DNA from: Psychrobacillus lasiicapitis
GTDB lineage: Bacteria; Bacillota; Bacilli; Bacillales_A; Planococcaceae
Assembly (NCBI RefSeq): GCF_006861795.1
Contig: NZ_VDGH01000002.1
Span: 124,001 to 188,000 of the forward strand
Direction: 5' to 3'
Length of the DNA stretch: 64,000 nt
Shown: piece after piece, positions 53,859 through 63,125 of the stretch
Layout of the letters: each line of letters starts with the position of its first letter
Position numbering within the stretch: the first letter of the stretch is position 1
The notes under the pieces: model-generated
What the model was told of the DNA's origin: nothing
Seen by the model: the letters and a program-made list of their open reading frames with translations, nothing else
The model's database searches: none
Program-made: the position numbers and the translations under genes

Positions 53859-56270
53859 ATGATGCATATTCGGAAGTTAACGCTATTTATTTCAGCACTA
53901 TTTATCTATTTTACATTGTTGCCAACAGTAAGTGTCCTTGCAGCGCCTAACTTGAATGTAAAGGTGACGACTGGATTTAATGGAAAAGCAAAATATGGGG
54001 AAGGTTTGCCGATTAGCTTAACTGTTGAAAATAAAGGAGATGCATTTTCTGGAGATCTCGTGTTGGATACAGTGGAATCGTACAACCTAGGAAATGCACT
54101 CGCAATACCATTTGAAATCGGAGCAGGAGAAACGAAAACGGTTCAAGTTGCGGTCAGTGGCTTGGGAGAAGACTATATGTACCAAGGGTCAAACGTTCAG
54201 TTGATTCACTTTTTTGAAGGTGGATGGGAAAAAGGAAAATCAATCGATTTCAAGGGAACCAAAAATTTACGAACAAACTTTTATGACCCTACCACTATTT
54301 TTTATCTCACACTGACCAATAGTGCAGATCGACTAAAGGCTTTGAATCAGATTAAACAACCAAACCAAATAAATGATGAAGTGATCCATGTTGCCCAGCT
54401 AAGTAATTTTTCTTTACCGACTGAGGCGGTAGCATGGGAAATGGCTGACTATATTATTTTAGATGAATTTGTATTAGCAGATTTAGCTGATACGCAGCAA
54501 CAAGCACTTATTGATTATGTCCATACTGGAGGAAATATTGTAATAGGCGCTTCTGATAATCTAATAGCCGAAGTTGGCAAGCTAGGAGAATACTTGCCGT
54601 TATCGTTAGAAACAACAACTCAAAGCTTAACACCAGAGAAGATGCGCGCATTTACTGCAAACAATACATTATCGAGTGATTTAAATGTGCATAATGCCAA
54701 TTTAAACGAAGGTGCCACTCCTTTATTTAAAGTAGATGGTACCATCCTAGCTGCCAAGAAACAAATAGGCAGTGGGGCGATTATCCAAACGGCTTTTTCT
54801 CTTGGTGATGATCCATTAGCGAAAGACCCAGTTTATAGTGATTTAATGTCCACTATTTTACAGTCTGTTAATGTACAAAATACACCAAATATGTACGGTT
54901 ACAATAATAGTAAAGACCAACTGGTTTATGAATTGGGAGAAACGAATTCCTTATTTAGTTCGTTTAAAGTTTCTACTCCATTGATGATTGGAATCGTAGT
55001 CGTTTATATGATAATTATTGTGCCTCTGCTCTATATCATACTGAAAAGAAAAGACAAGAGAGAGTATGCTTGGGGAATTATACCACTCACAGCAATCATT
55101 GCCTCTGCTGCTATTTTCGGTTATGGGGCAAGAGACCGTATTGCTCGTCCACAAGTACAACAATCTTCCTTTTTGCATGTAAATGAAGATAAAAGCTTGC
55201 AAGGATATTATGCTGAGTCCATTTTAAGCAACAAAAGTGGTGATTTCACATTTGAAGCTCCGACTACTACTACAATGGTTGCCAAGCGGAATTTTAATAC
55301 ATTTACAGGACAGTCGCCAAATGTATATGAAAATGCAATTATGGAAAAACATGCATCAAATAGTGAGCTAACATTTAGAGATGTAGGTTATTGGTCTGTT
55401 TCCTCCTTGTTCGGAGAAACCCAAATACCGGAAGTAGGAAATTTTGATATAGACCTTCGAGTGGAGGCAAGTGAACTTACCGGAACAGTTCAAAATAACT
55501 TTCCTTTTGTCGTAAAAGAAGTATCTGTATGGTCTGGAAGTAAATTAATCCCGCTAGGTGATCTTGAACCTGGTGAAAAACTGGAAGTAGATAAAAAATT
55601 AAGCTCAGTTATGTTAATGCCGATTTCAAATCCATATATCAACCAAAATTATGGCATCAACTCAGGTACATCCATTGATTTAATAGAACAACGAAAACAA
55701 TCGATGTATTCAGCAAGCTTAATGGGAGACCAATATGGAAAAAGCCCTGTAATTACTGGTTTTGCAGAGGATAATATTGTGCCTATTACGTTACAGGATA
55801 AAAAAGTAGAGATGTCAGCGCTTCATTTACTCATACAACCGTTTACAGCAGAAACAGTCTTTGCGGGAGAATTTGTATTACCTGCGAATATGTTCACTGT
55901 TAATGTCAATACGGATGAATACGGGAAACATATGGAACCAGTAATGAACAACAGTTTGGAATGGTATTTAGATGATGGAGAGTATAATGTGTATTGGAAA
56001 ATCCCTGATACTATCCCATTAGATCAAGTAAATTGGACACAATTACAAATTGCCAATACAGATCGCAATTCACAAACAATTGAAATATGGAATATTGAAA
56101 CAGAGAGCTTTGAAGCAATAACGGAAAGCAGATTCACCAATACCGAAAACATCCAAAATTATATCAATGATAAAGGCGAAATATATTATAAGTTGCAAAA
56201 AAAATCGGTTCAAGGTGATTCATATTCGAGACTTCCAGAAGTACGTTTGAAAGGAGATGTTACTCAATGA
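53859..56270 (+). CDS. Large membrane-anchored surface protein, first gene of the ABC-MoxR operon
   Basis: An 803-residue exported protein. A signal peptide (cleavage near VLA-AP, residue 28) is followed by a beta-sandwich (VENKGDAFSGDLVLDTV, about 45-110) and a class-I glutamine-amidotransferase-like fold (WEMADYIILDEFVLADL, YVHTGGNIVIGAS, about 150-290) without a clear catalytic Cys. Two membrane helices lie at about 372-394 and 405-424, then a second extracellular domain (about 445-800). AAAGGGGG sets ATG 53859; the frame reaches back into ccpC. It overlaps the ABC ATPase gene by 4 bases, so it likely works with the exporter. Family not recognised by name. Confidence 0.75.
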   Translation: MMHIRKLTLFISALFIYFTLLPTVSVLAAPNLNVKVTTGFNGKAKYGEGLPISLTVENKGDAFSGDLVLDTVESYNLGNALAIPFEIGAGETKTVQVAVSGLGEDYMYQGSNVQLIHFFEGGWEKGKSIDFKGTKNLRTNFYDPTTIFYLTLTNSADRLKALNQIKQPNQINDEVIHVAQLSNFSLPTEAVAWEMADYIILDEFVLADLADTQQQALIDYVHTGGNIVIGASDNLIAEVGKLGEYLPLSLETTTQSLTPEKMRAFTANNTLSSDLNVHNANLNEGATPLFKVDGTILAAKKQIGSGAIIQTAFSLGDDPLAKDPVYSDLMSTILQSVNVQNTPNMYGYNNSKDQLVYELGETNSLFSSFKVSTPLMIGIVVVYMIIIVPLLYIILKRKDKREYAWGIIPLTAIIASAAIFGYGARDRIARPQVQQSSFLHVNEDKSLQGYYAESILSNKSGDFTFEAPTTTTMVAKRNFNTFTGQSPNVYENAIMEKHASNSELTFRDVGYWSVSSLFGETQIPEVGNFDIDLRVEASELTGTVQNNFPFVVKEVSVWSGSKLIPLGDLEPGEKLEVDKKLSSVMLMPISNPYINQNYGINSGTSIDLIEQRKQSMYSASLMGDQYGKSPVITGFAEDNIVPITLQDKKVEMSALHLLIQPFTAETVFAGEFVLPANMFTVNVNTDEYGKHMEPVMNNSLEWYLDDGEYNVYWKIPDTIPLDQVNWTQLQIANTDRNSQTIEIWNIETESFEAITESRFTNTENIQNYINDKGEIYYKLQKKSVQGDSYSRLPEVRLKGDVTQ

Positions 56271-57196
56271 TTGAAATAAAAGGATTAACGAAAAAGTATG
56301 GCTCTTTTTATGCATTGAATGACTTAAACCTTACTTTAGAAGAAGGTACTGTCTTTGGATTTGTAGGAGCGAACGGAGCCGGAAAATCCACTACTTTTTC
56401 GATATTGGCGACACTTCTTCAACCTACTTCTGGTGATGCTTTTGTTAATGGAAAAAGCGTGAAAAACGATGCACATGAAGTGCGAAAGCAAATTGGTTAT
56501 ATGCCTGACTTTTTCGGTGTTTATGACCAATTAAAAGCAAATGAGTATTTAGATTTTTATGGAGCGAGCTACGGTATTTCAGAAAAAGAAAGAGAAGTCT
56601 TAATACCTCAATTACTAGAGCTTGTGAATCTAAGCCATAAACGCTATGACTATGTCGATCTGCTATCTCGAGGGATGAAGCAACGCCTATGTTTGGCTCG
56701 TTCACTTATTCATGATCCGAAGGTGTTAATCCTAGATGAACCGGCTTCGGGATTAGATCCAAGAGCTCGCGTTGAAATGAGAGATATTCTAAGACAATTA
56801 AAAGGAATGGGTAAAACAATTCTAATTTCCTCTCATATATTACCTGAGCTAGCGGAAATGTGTGATGAAATTGGCGTTATCGATGGTGGAAGACTAATCG
56901 CTCATGGATCTGTTGCAGATATTCAAGCACAGCTTGCGGGAGAAAAGCAAATAACGGTGAAGCTAAAAGGATTATTAGAAAACGCGGTTCAGTTTTTTGA
57001 GGAGGACCCTTTTGTCTCTAAAGTAGAATTAGAGGTAGATAAAAATTCCATTACATTTCATTATAGAGGTTCAGAAGAGGATCAAATTAATTTGTTAAGA
57101 AAGGCACTAGACCATTCCTTAAAAATTATTTCTTTTTCAGAAACAGAGACAGACTTAGAAGATGTGTTCATGGAAATTACGAAAGGGGTGAAATAA
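56267..57196 (+). CDS. ABC transporter ATP-binding protein
   Basis: A 309-residue ABC ATPase: Walker A GANGAGKSTT, Q-loop near GYMPDFF, signature LSRGMKQRLCLARS, Walker B KVLILDEPASGLDP and H-loop ILISSHIL. A C-terminal extension (about 225-309) is typical of ABC-2 exporters. It overlaps the surface-protein gene (ATGA) and is 2 bases before the permease. Confidence 0.95.
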   Translation: MIEIKGLTKKYGSFYALNDLNLTLEEGTVFGFVGANGAGKSTTFSILATLLQPTSGDAFVNGKSVKNDAHEVRKQIGYMPDFFGVYDQLKANEYLDFYGASYGISEKEREVLIPQLLELVNLSHKRYDYVDLLSRGMKQRLCLARSLIHDPKVLILDEPASGLDPRARVEMRDILRQLKGMGKTILISSHILPELAEMCDEIGVIDGGRLIAHGSVADIQAQLAGEKQITVKLKGLLENAVQFFEEDPFVSKVELEVDKNSITFHYRGSEEDQINLLRKALDHSLKIISFSETETDLEDVFMEITKGVK

Positions 57197-57198
57197 GG

Positions 57199-58041
57199 AT
57201 GAAGCAATTACTTGCAAATCCCGTTTTAGTAAAGGAAATAAAACTACGCTTTCGATCGTTAAAAAGTTTTACAGGTATTCTCTTTTACTTAATTGCAATG
57301 TGTATATTTGTATTCGGCTTTATCATGCTGACTACATCGTTTACTGGTACTGGTTATTTCCGACCGGAAGAAAGTTTCTTCATGTTTGCGATGCTCTCCT
57401 ATATTCAGCTTGGCCTCATTCTTTTTATCACACCAGGCTTAACTGCAGGTGCCATTAGCTCAGAGCGAGAGAAGCAAACATTAAATATTTTGCTAACAAC
57501 TTCTCAAACTTCTTTTCAAATTATTTTCGGAAAGCTAACTTCGTCCATTGCATTTCTTTTGTTGTTGGTTGTAGCGGGCTTACCTATTTATAGTTTAGTT
57601 TTCCTTTTTGGAGGGGTATCTCCAGGGCAACTAGGGATTATTTTCTTGTTTTTCTTTTTAACGATGCTTGCGATCGGTGGGATAGGAATCATGTACTCCA
57701 CCATTATTCGTAAAACAATTGTAGCGATGATCGCGACCTATGGAACGATGATTTTCTTCACTGCAGTTACAGGCTTTATTTACCTAGTTATAACTGGTAT
57801 GAATAGCATGGCTGCAGGAACATTAGCTTCATCACCTATTGCTCATTTTTTTGCAAGTATTAATCCAGTTGTTTTAATGCTTACATTAATTTCGCCTGGA
57901 TCGGATAGCTTTATAACAGAATCAACGAAAGTGGATCTGCCGATTTGGATAGGATATACGATTTTCTATATTTGTATAACAGTTTTCTCGATCTTTATTG
58001 CTGTGAAAAAATTACGTGTAAATATGAAACGAACGAGATGA
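57199..58041 (+). CDS. ABC-2-type permease
   Basis: A 280-residue membrane protein with six predicted helices (about 20-45, 65-90, 105-130, 140-165, 175-200, 245-270) and an ABC-2-like loop AGAISSEREKQTLNILLTTSQTS. With the upstream ATPase it forms an exporter or membrane-remodelling complex. GGATG and a short ribosome site precede the ATG. Confidence 0.92.
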   Translation: MKQLLANPVLVKEIKLRFRSLKSFTGILFYLIAMCIFVFGFIMLTTSFTGTGYFRPEESFFMFAMLSYIQLGLILFITPGLTAGAISSEREKQTLNILLTTSQTSFQIIFGKLTSSIAFLLLLVVAGLPIYSLVFLFGGVSPGQLGIIFLFFFLTMLAIGGIGIMYSTIIRKTIVAMIATYGTMIFFTAVTGFIYLVITGMNSMAAGTLASSPIAHFFASINPVVLMLTLISPGSDSFITESTKVDLPIWIGYTIFYICITVFSIFIAVKKLRVNMKRTR

Positions 58042-58054
58042 GGAGGAAGTTAAG

Positions 58055-59479
58055 ATGAGTAGCCCATATAAGTTAATTCGTTATATCGGAAAGGCTAAAA
58101 GTCGTCTTGCATGGGAGCATTATATTAGAATGCTACAAGCGGCATTGTTTTATGGATTTGCTTCTGTTGCGGCTATTCTACTCGTCTCCAGGTTATTTGT
58201 ATTTCCACATTATATTCGAATTGCTGTGCTTGTTGGTAGCATCGTCTTTATTGCCGTTTTTCTGTATGCATTCTGGAAAAGACCTTCTAAGGAATTTGCG
58301 ACACGAAAACTGGATGCTTTTTTTCCGGATAATTTGTTATTAACAGCGGTTTCTTTCTTGCACGAGAAATCTCCACTCATCAAAGCATTACTTGAGAAAG
58401 CGGAGAAGAATAGTGAAGAAGCATTTGTACAATTTAAGCAGCGAGAGAAGCGCTATATTCAACCTAAATGGATTATTGGATTTGTCCTTGCTTTTGTTGC
58501 AGCACTTGTACTATATGCATTTCCAGCAGCAACACAGCTGGAAGCAAAGGATATTGAAAAAGAAGAGCAAATTGTGAAGGAAATGAAAAAAGAAGTAGAT
58601 AAACTAGAGAAAAAAAATCTAGCAAAGCCAGTAAAAAAAGAATTGAAGGAATTAAAAGACAAGCTTAAGGAAGTAGAAACGGCAGAAGAAGCATTACGTG
58701 AAATGGTGAAAAAGCAAAAAGAATTAGCTTTAAAAGAACAAAAATTAGAAAAGAAGAAGGAGCTTGCGGAGCAAGGTGACTCTACTGAATCATCTCTATC
58801 GGCAGAGGAACAAAAAGAACTTGCTTCTCTAGAAGATACAGTGAGCGCTTTATCCAAAAGTGCAGCCACCTCTCAAACGGCTTTAAGCAAGATGGGAAAA
58901 TCGTTTCCTTTTACTTCTAATCAAATAGCACAGAGTAGTTCCAACACTAATACGCAAAAAAATCCTAATCAGTCTAGCCAAAGCCAGGGTCAAAATCAGG
59001 GCCAAGGCCAGAGTCAAAGCCAAAATCAGAGTCAAGGCCAGAGTCAAGGCCAAGGCCAAGGTCAAGGACAGGGGCAAGGTCAAGGACAGGGGCAAGGACA
59101 GGGACAGGGTCAAGGACAGGGGCAAGGTCAAGGACAGGGCCAAGGTCAAGGCCAGGGACAAGGACAGGGCCAAGGCCAAGGCCAAGGTCAAGGTCAAGGA
59201 GCAGGTAAGGGTTCTGGTGGAAGGGATCTTCTTTCCATTCCAACAAGAATCGGAGGAACTGGTGAAACTTCTGTAGATGGAGGACAGCTAGGTGAGGGAG
59301 AAGCCGCTAATGAGCAACCTGGTGAGGTACCAGTGACACGTGGTTCAGCGAAGCCATATGAAGAAGTTGTAAGTGACTATGCAGATTCCTATATAAAAAG
59401 CTCTGAGCGCTTGCAGCTGCCATCGGATTTACAGCGAATCGTTCAGGATTATTTTTCAACCGTTGAAAATAGTGAATAA
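58055..59479 (+). CDS. Membrane protein with coiled coil and Gln-Gly repeat
   Basis: A 474-residue protein. Two N-terminal helices (about 27-75) and a third (about 140-160) precede a Lys/Glu-rich coiled coil (about 165-250), then a Ser/Gln/Asn region leading into 26 uninterrupted Gln-Gly dipeptides (residues 331-382, bases 59045-59200), then a conserved tail (YEEVVSDYADSYIKSSERLQLPSDLQRIVQDYF). The tail resembles the ends of DUF4175-type proteins that accompany MoxR operons. The hexanucleotide tract uses mixed synonymous codons. AGGAGGAAGTT precedes the ATG. Likely a scaffold, by inference. Confidence 0.82.
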   Translation: MSSPYKLIRYIGKAKSRLAWEHYIRMLQAALFYGFASVAAILLVSRLFVFPHYIRIAVLVGSIVFIAVFLYAFWKRPSKEFATRKLDAFFPDNLLLTAVSFLHEKSPLIKALLEKAEKNSEEAFVQFKQREKRYIQPKWIIGFVLAFVAALVLYAFPAATQLEAKDIEKEEQIVKEMKKEVDKLEKKNLAKPVKKELKELKDKLKEVETAEEALREMVKKQKELALKEQKLEKKKELAEQGDSTESSLSAEEQKELASLEDTVSALSKSAATSQTALSKMGKSFPFTSNQIAQSSSNTNTQKNPNQSSQSQGQNQGQGQSQSQNQSQGQSQGQGQGQGQGQGQGQGQGQGQGQGQGQGQGQGQGQGQGQGQGQGQGQGQGQGAGKGSGGRDLLSIPTRIGGTGETSVDGGQLGEGEAANEQPGEVPVTRGSAKPYEEVVSDYADSYIKSSERLQLPSDLQRIVQDYFSTVENSE

Positions 59480-59491
59480 TGGAGGATAATA

Positions 59492-60484
59492 ATGACTTTT
59501 ACAACAGAGGATTACACAAATATAAGTAAACGTTTAGAGGAAGTTCGAGCAGAAATAGGTCACTTTATCGTAGGTCAAAAAGAAGCTGTAGAATTTTCCA
59601 TCTACTGTGTCCTAGCTGATGGTCATGCTCTACTAGAAGGACTACCAGGGCTAGGAAAGACCATGCTTATTCGGACAATTTCAGAAGTACTTGATTTATC
59701 GTTTTCGCGAATTCAATTCACCCCCGACTTAATGCCATCCGATATAACGGGAACGAGTATGATTGAAAGATTGGAAAACGGTAAACAGCAATTTACATTC
59801 CAAAAAGGACCTATTTTTAGTCAAATGGTTTTAGCTGACGAAATAAACCGAGCAACACCGAAAACACAAAGTGCGCTTTTAGAAGCAATGGGAGAAAAAA
59901 CGGTAACAGTTCTTGGAGAAACGAAGCAAATGGATAAACCTTTTTTTGTGCTTGCTACGCAAAACCCAATTGAAATGGAAGGGACATATCCATTACCAGA
60001 AGCGCAAATGGACCGTTTCTTATGTAAAATTCTTGTTTCCTATCCATCTAAGGAAGAGCTGATGGAGATTACTAAGCGAACGACAGGTGGGGAGTCCATT
60101 CAGTTGAATAAAATTATGAATGCGACAGAAATCGTGCATGCACAGCAAATGGTAAAAGAAGTGCTAATAGCAGATGATATGCTGGAATATGCAGTTGACC
60201 TAGTAGCGGCTACGCATCCAGAAGCTGCTGTTATTCCGGAAATTACTCAATATGTCCAGTACGGAAGTGGACCTCGTGGTCTGCAAAGTCTTATTAAACT
60301 AGCGAAAGCGCGCGCGTTAGTTGCTGGACGTTATCATGTATCGATTGCAGATATTAAATCTGTTGCAAAACCAGTGCTTAGACATCGTTTATTACTTAAT
60401 TACGAAGGAGAAGCAGAAGGAAAAACAGCAGATGAGCTAATAGATGTCGTGATGCAAACGATTAAACAAGGACAAAACGTATGA
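59492..60484 (+). CDS. MoxR-family AAA+ ATPase (second copy)
   Basis: A 330-residue MoxR ATPase. Walker A EGLPGLGKTM, Walker B MVLADEINRATPKTQSALLEAM, sensor VLATQNPIEMEG, and lid RGLQSLIKLAKARA. It is a true paralogue of the gene at 43209, not a close duplicate. GGAGG precedes the ATG; the next gene overlaps by ATGA. Confidence 0.95.
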   Translation: MTFTTEDYTNISKRLEEVRAEIGHFIVGQKEAVEFSIYCVLADGHALLEGLPGLGKTMLIRTISEVLDLSFSRIQFTPDLMPSDITGTSMIERLENGKQQFTFQKGPIFSQMVLADEINRATPKTQSALLEAMGEKTVTVLGETKQMDKPFFVLATQNPIEMEGTYPLPEAQMDRFLCKILVSYPSKEELMEITKRTTGGESIQLNKIMNATEIVHAQQMVKEVLIADDMLEYAVDLVAATHPEAAVIPEITQYVQYGSGPRGLQSLIKLAKARALVAGRYHVSIADIKSVAKPVLRHRLLLNYEGEAEGKTADELIDVVMQTIKQGQNV

Positions 60485-61356
60485 GTACTGAGCATTTAGT
60501 GCCAAAGGATTGGGCAGGGAAACTAAGTAGATTATCGATCTCTACTAAATCCAAATTGCGTGGACAGCATAAAGGCTCACACCGTTCACAGCGCTTCGGG
60601 GCATCTCTCGATTTTTCCGATTTTAGAGAGTATAGCCCAGGAGACGATGTCCGCCAAATAGATTGGAATGTCTATGCACGAACGGATAAGTATTTTATCA
60701 AACGGTTTTTAGATGAACAGGAAATGCGCGTACATATTTTGCTTGATTGTACGAGGTCCATGAGTGATCCTTTGAAATGGACATTTGCAAAACAGCTAGC
60801 GGTATCTCTTGGGATACTCGTTTTACAACGGGATGATCGCTTGTCTTTTTCAGCTGTAAGTGATGACTTAAAGCCGCCGTTTAGACGAAAAGGTGCTACT
60901 TATCGGAAAGCCTTTACGAAAACCATATCTGATTTAAAAGAACCTATTATGACTACCTCATTTGTTGAAAATGCAGTTCCTTTTTTACCGAAGGATAGTA
61001 CGGTTTTATTCGTTATATCAGACTGCTTGGAGAGTTTGGAATCTTGGGAAAAAACGCTTCGAAAACTGCCAAAGTTTGCAGGAGATATTCGTATTTTGCA
61101 GGTAGTAACAAATGACGAATTAGCCCCAGTCTATACTGGGGATGTACAAGTAGTAGATGTAGAAACTTCCAATCAGTTAAATGTTTCTATTTCTTCGCCA
61201 GTACTTGAATCGTACGAAGAAAAAAGAAAGTTACATCAACATGGACTAGAATTACTATGCAATAAATTCGGAGCAAGATTACTTCAGGTAAATGCAGATG
61301 ATGGAATTTCGCATGTACTGTTTCAACAGCTATTACGTGCAAATTGGGTGCAATGA
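60481..61356 (+). CDS. DUF58-family protein (second copy)
   Basis: A 291-residue soluble DUF58 protein without membrane anchor. The DUF58 core is DFREYSPGDDVRQIDWNVYARTDKYFIKRFLDEQE (about 55-90), followed by a MIDAS-like ILLDCTRSMSDPLKW. Its lack of a membrane helix distinguishes it from the first copy at 44144. It is coupled to MoxR by a 4-base overlap. Confidence 0.93.
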   Translation: MSTEHLVPKDWAGKLSRLSISTKSKLRGQHKGSHRSQRFGASLDFSDFREYSPGDDVRQIDWNVYARTDKYFIKRFLDEQEMRVHILLDCTRSMSDPLKWTFAKQLAVSLGILVLQRDDRLSFSAVSDDLKPPFRRKGATYRKAFTKTISDLKEPIMTTSFVENAVPFLPKDSTVLFVISDCLESLESWEKTLRKLPKFAGDIRILQVVTNDELAPVYTGDVQVVDVETSNQLNVSISSPVLESYEEKRKLHQHGLELLCNKFGARLLQVNADDGISHVLFQQLLRANWVQ

Positions 61357-61367
61357 GGTGAGATTAC

Positions 61368-63125
61368 TTGGGTTTTAATCAACTGCTATTTTTATGGACT
61401 GCTATTTTTCCGATTGCTGTATTACTTTATTATTTCTTCCGCAAAAAATATACTAAGCAACCAGTCTCCTCCACGCTTTTTTGGCAAGAGGTCATGAGAG
61501 AAACAAAAGCCTCTCCTTATTTGCAGCATTTACAGCGGAATGCTTTATTTTACTTACAAATGCTCGCGATGATTTTACTTGTTTTTGCTTTACTTCAACC
61601 TTTTTGGAAAACGAAGGCACTAGTGGGGGAACAAATTGTATTTATCGTGGATACTTCTGCAACAATGGAAGTAAATACAAACGAAACAACTCTTTTTGAC
61701 ACACATAAAAAACAAATGCTACAGCTTGCAGAAAGTTTATCTGGCAAGCCGCTCACCATCATAACAACCGGCAATGAACCGACCGTGATAGTACGTGCGG
61801 AAACAAATATCGATCAAATAAAAAGCGAGATTGATAAATTAGAAGTCAGTTATGAAGACGAAAATATATCGAAATCCTTGGATATTGCCCAATCATTTTT
61901 TCAAAATTTAGCGACCTCCGTCTATGTTTTTACAGATGTACTAGATCGCCAGGAACTTCCCTTGCAATATGAAAATGTAACTTGGCAAGTGGAGGCATTA
62001 ACGTCAGAAGTAGCGAATCTTTCGATTAAACGATTTGGTGCAACTAAAACCAATTCGGGCGTTTCTGCATTAATCCAATTAGAAAATCAAACAAGAAATG
62101 AGCAAACAACAGCGCTTGTAGTATCAAATGAACAAAAGGACCTTTTGAAAGAAAAGGTAACCGTTCCACCAAATGAAACAATTACTTTATCATTTGATGA
62201 ATTAGCAGAATCCGCTTTTTTAAAGGCAACGATTGATGCAAATGATGGATATACATTAGACAATACGATGACAGTATTTATGCAGGACCAATTATCGACA
62301 GTGTTTATCGATAGTGGGTTACATGCGCTAATAAGAACCGCATTTCAGTCAATGGATATTGAAGTGAGCAGCGTACCGACTGAACAAATAGGTTTACTTA
62401 CGGAAGAAGGAATTGTTGTAACAAACCAGTTTGGTCTATTAGATCAACTAGAACGGCCTGCATTATTTATCGGAAGAAACGATGTAAGTGCGATAGAAGT
62501 AAATGGTAAAGTACAAACAAGTGAACATGCGCTTTTTTCTTTCGCTAATTTATCCGATATTTATGTGAGTAGTGTTTATCCAGAAATTCAAGGCTATACA
62601 ACGATTGCAACGGTGGGGGACGAGCCGTTTATACAAGTTTCTCCTAGAGGAGATATAGTCGTGTTAGCAGATATCCAAATGACCGATTGGCCGCTTCATC
62701 CTTCTTTCCCACTCTTTATGTGGAGCGTAAAGGAACAGCTTTCTGCGGGGAATACGTATTTAGGTACGTTTACACCTAATGAAAGAAGACCGCAATCACT
62801 AGGAAGTACAGCGAATGAATGGGAAATTTACACGATGGAGGACTCCTATCAATATTCCATTGAAAATGGTGGGGCCTTTATGGCACCGAAGAAACCAGGA
62901 TTATACGTACTTCGTTCCAATGATATCGAAAAAAACTTTTCTGTTGCTTTATCTCAAAAAGAAAAAGAAATAGAAAAAGGAGAAACTTACAAAGTAAGCG
63001 GTGAGCAAATAAAAATGAGTGAAAATTATTCACAACATTCATTTGTTCCATATATCTTACTATTATTGTTGTTATTATTTGTCATAGAGTGGGAGGTGCA
63101 AAGACGACGTGGATTTACGAGTTGA
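61368..63125 (+). CDS. BatA-like membrane protein with von Willebrand A domain
   Basis: A 585-residue protein: N-terminal BatA-type membrane segment (about 5-22), helix at about 60-80, a von Willebrand A domain (about 88-200) with a degenerate MIDAS DTSAT in place of DxSxS, a central beta-rich part, and a last helix (about 560-575) with RRR outside. It starts at TTG 61368 with GAGGTGA. MIDAS changes suggest that it binds no metal, or a weaker one. Confidence 0.85.
   Translation: MGFNQLLFLWTAIFPIAVLLYYFFRKKYTKQPVSSTLFWQEVMRETKASPYLQHLQRNALFYLQMLAMILLVFALLQPFWKTKALVGEQIVFIVDTSATMEVNTNETTLFDTHKKQMLQLAESLSGKPLTIITTGNEPTVIVRAETNIDQIKSEIDKLEVSYEDENISKSLDIAQSFFQNLATSVYVFTDVLDRQELPLQYENVTWQVEALTSEVANLSIKRFGATKTNSGVSALIQLENQTRNEQTTALVVSNEQKDLLKEKVTVPPNETITLSFDELAESAFLKATIDANDGYTLDNTMTVFMQDQLSTVFIDSGLHALIRTAFQSMDIEVSSVPTEQIGLLTEEGIVVTNQFGLLDQLERPALFIGRNDVSAIEVNGKVQTSEHALFSFANLSDIYVSSVYPEIQGYTTIATVGDEPFIQVSPRGDIVVLADIQMTDWPLHPSFPLFMWSVKEQLSAGNTYLGTFTPNERRPQSLGSTANEWEIYTMEDSYQYSIENGGAFMAPKKPGLYVLRSNDIEKNFSVALSQKEKEIEKGETYKVSGEQIKMSENYSQHSFVPYILLLLLLLFVIEWEVQRRRGFTS

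Noticed and set aside
58883-59246. Minus-strand Leu/Ala-rich frames opposite the Gln-Gly repeats
   Set aside because: They are antisense reading of the hexanucleotide tract and have no ribosome site.
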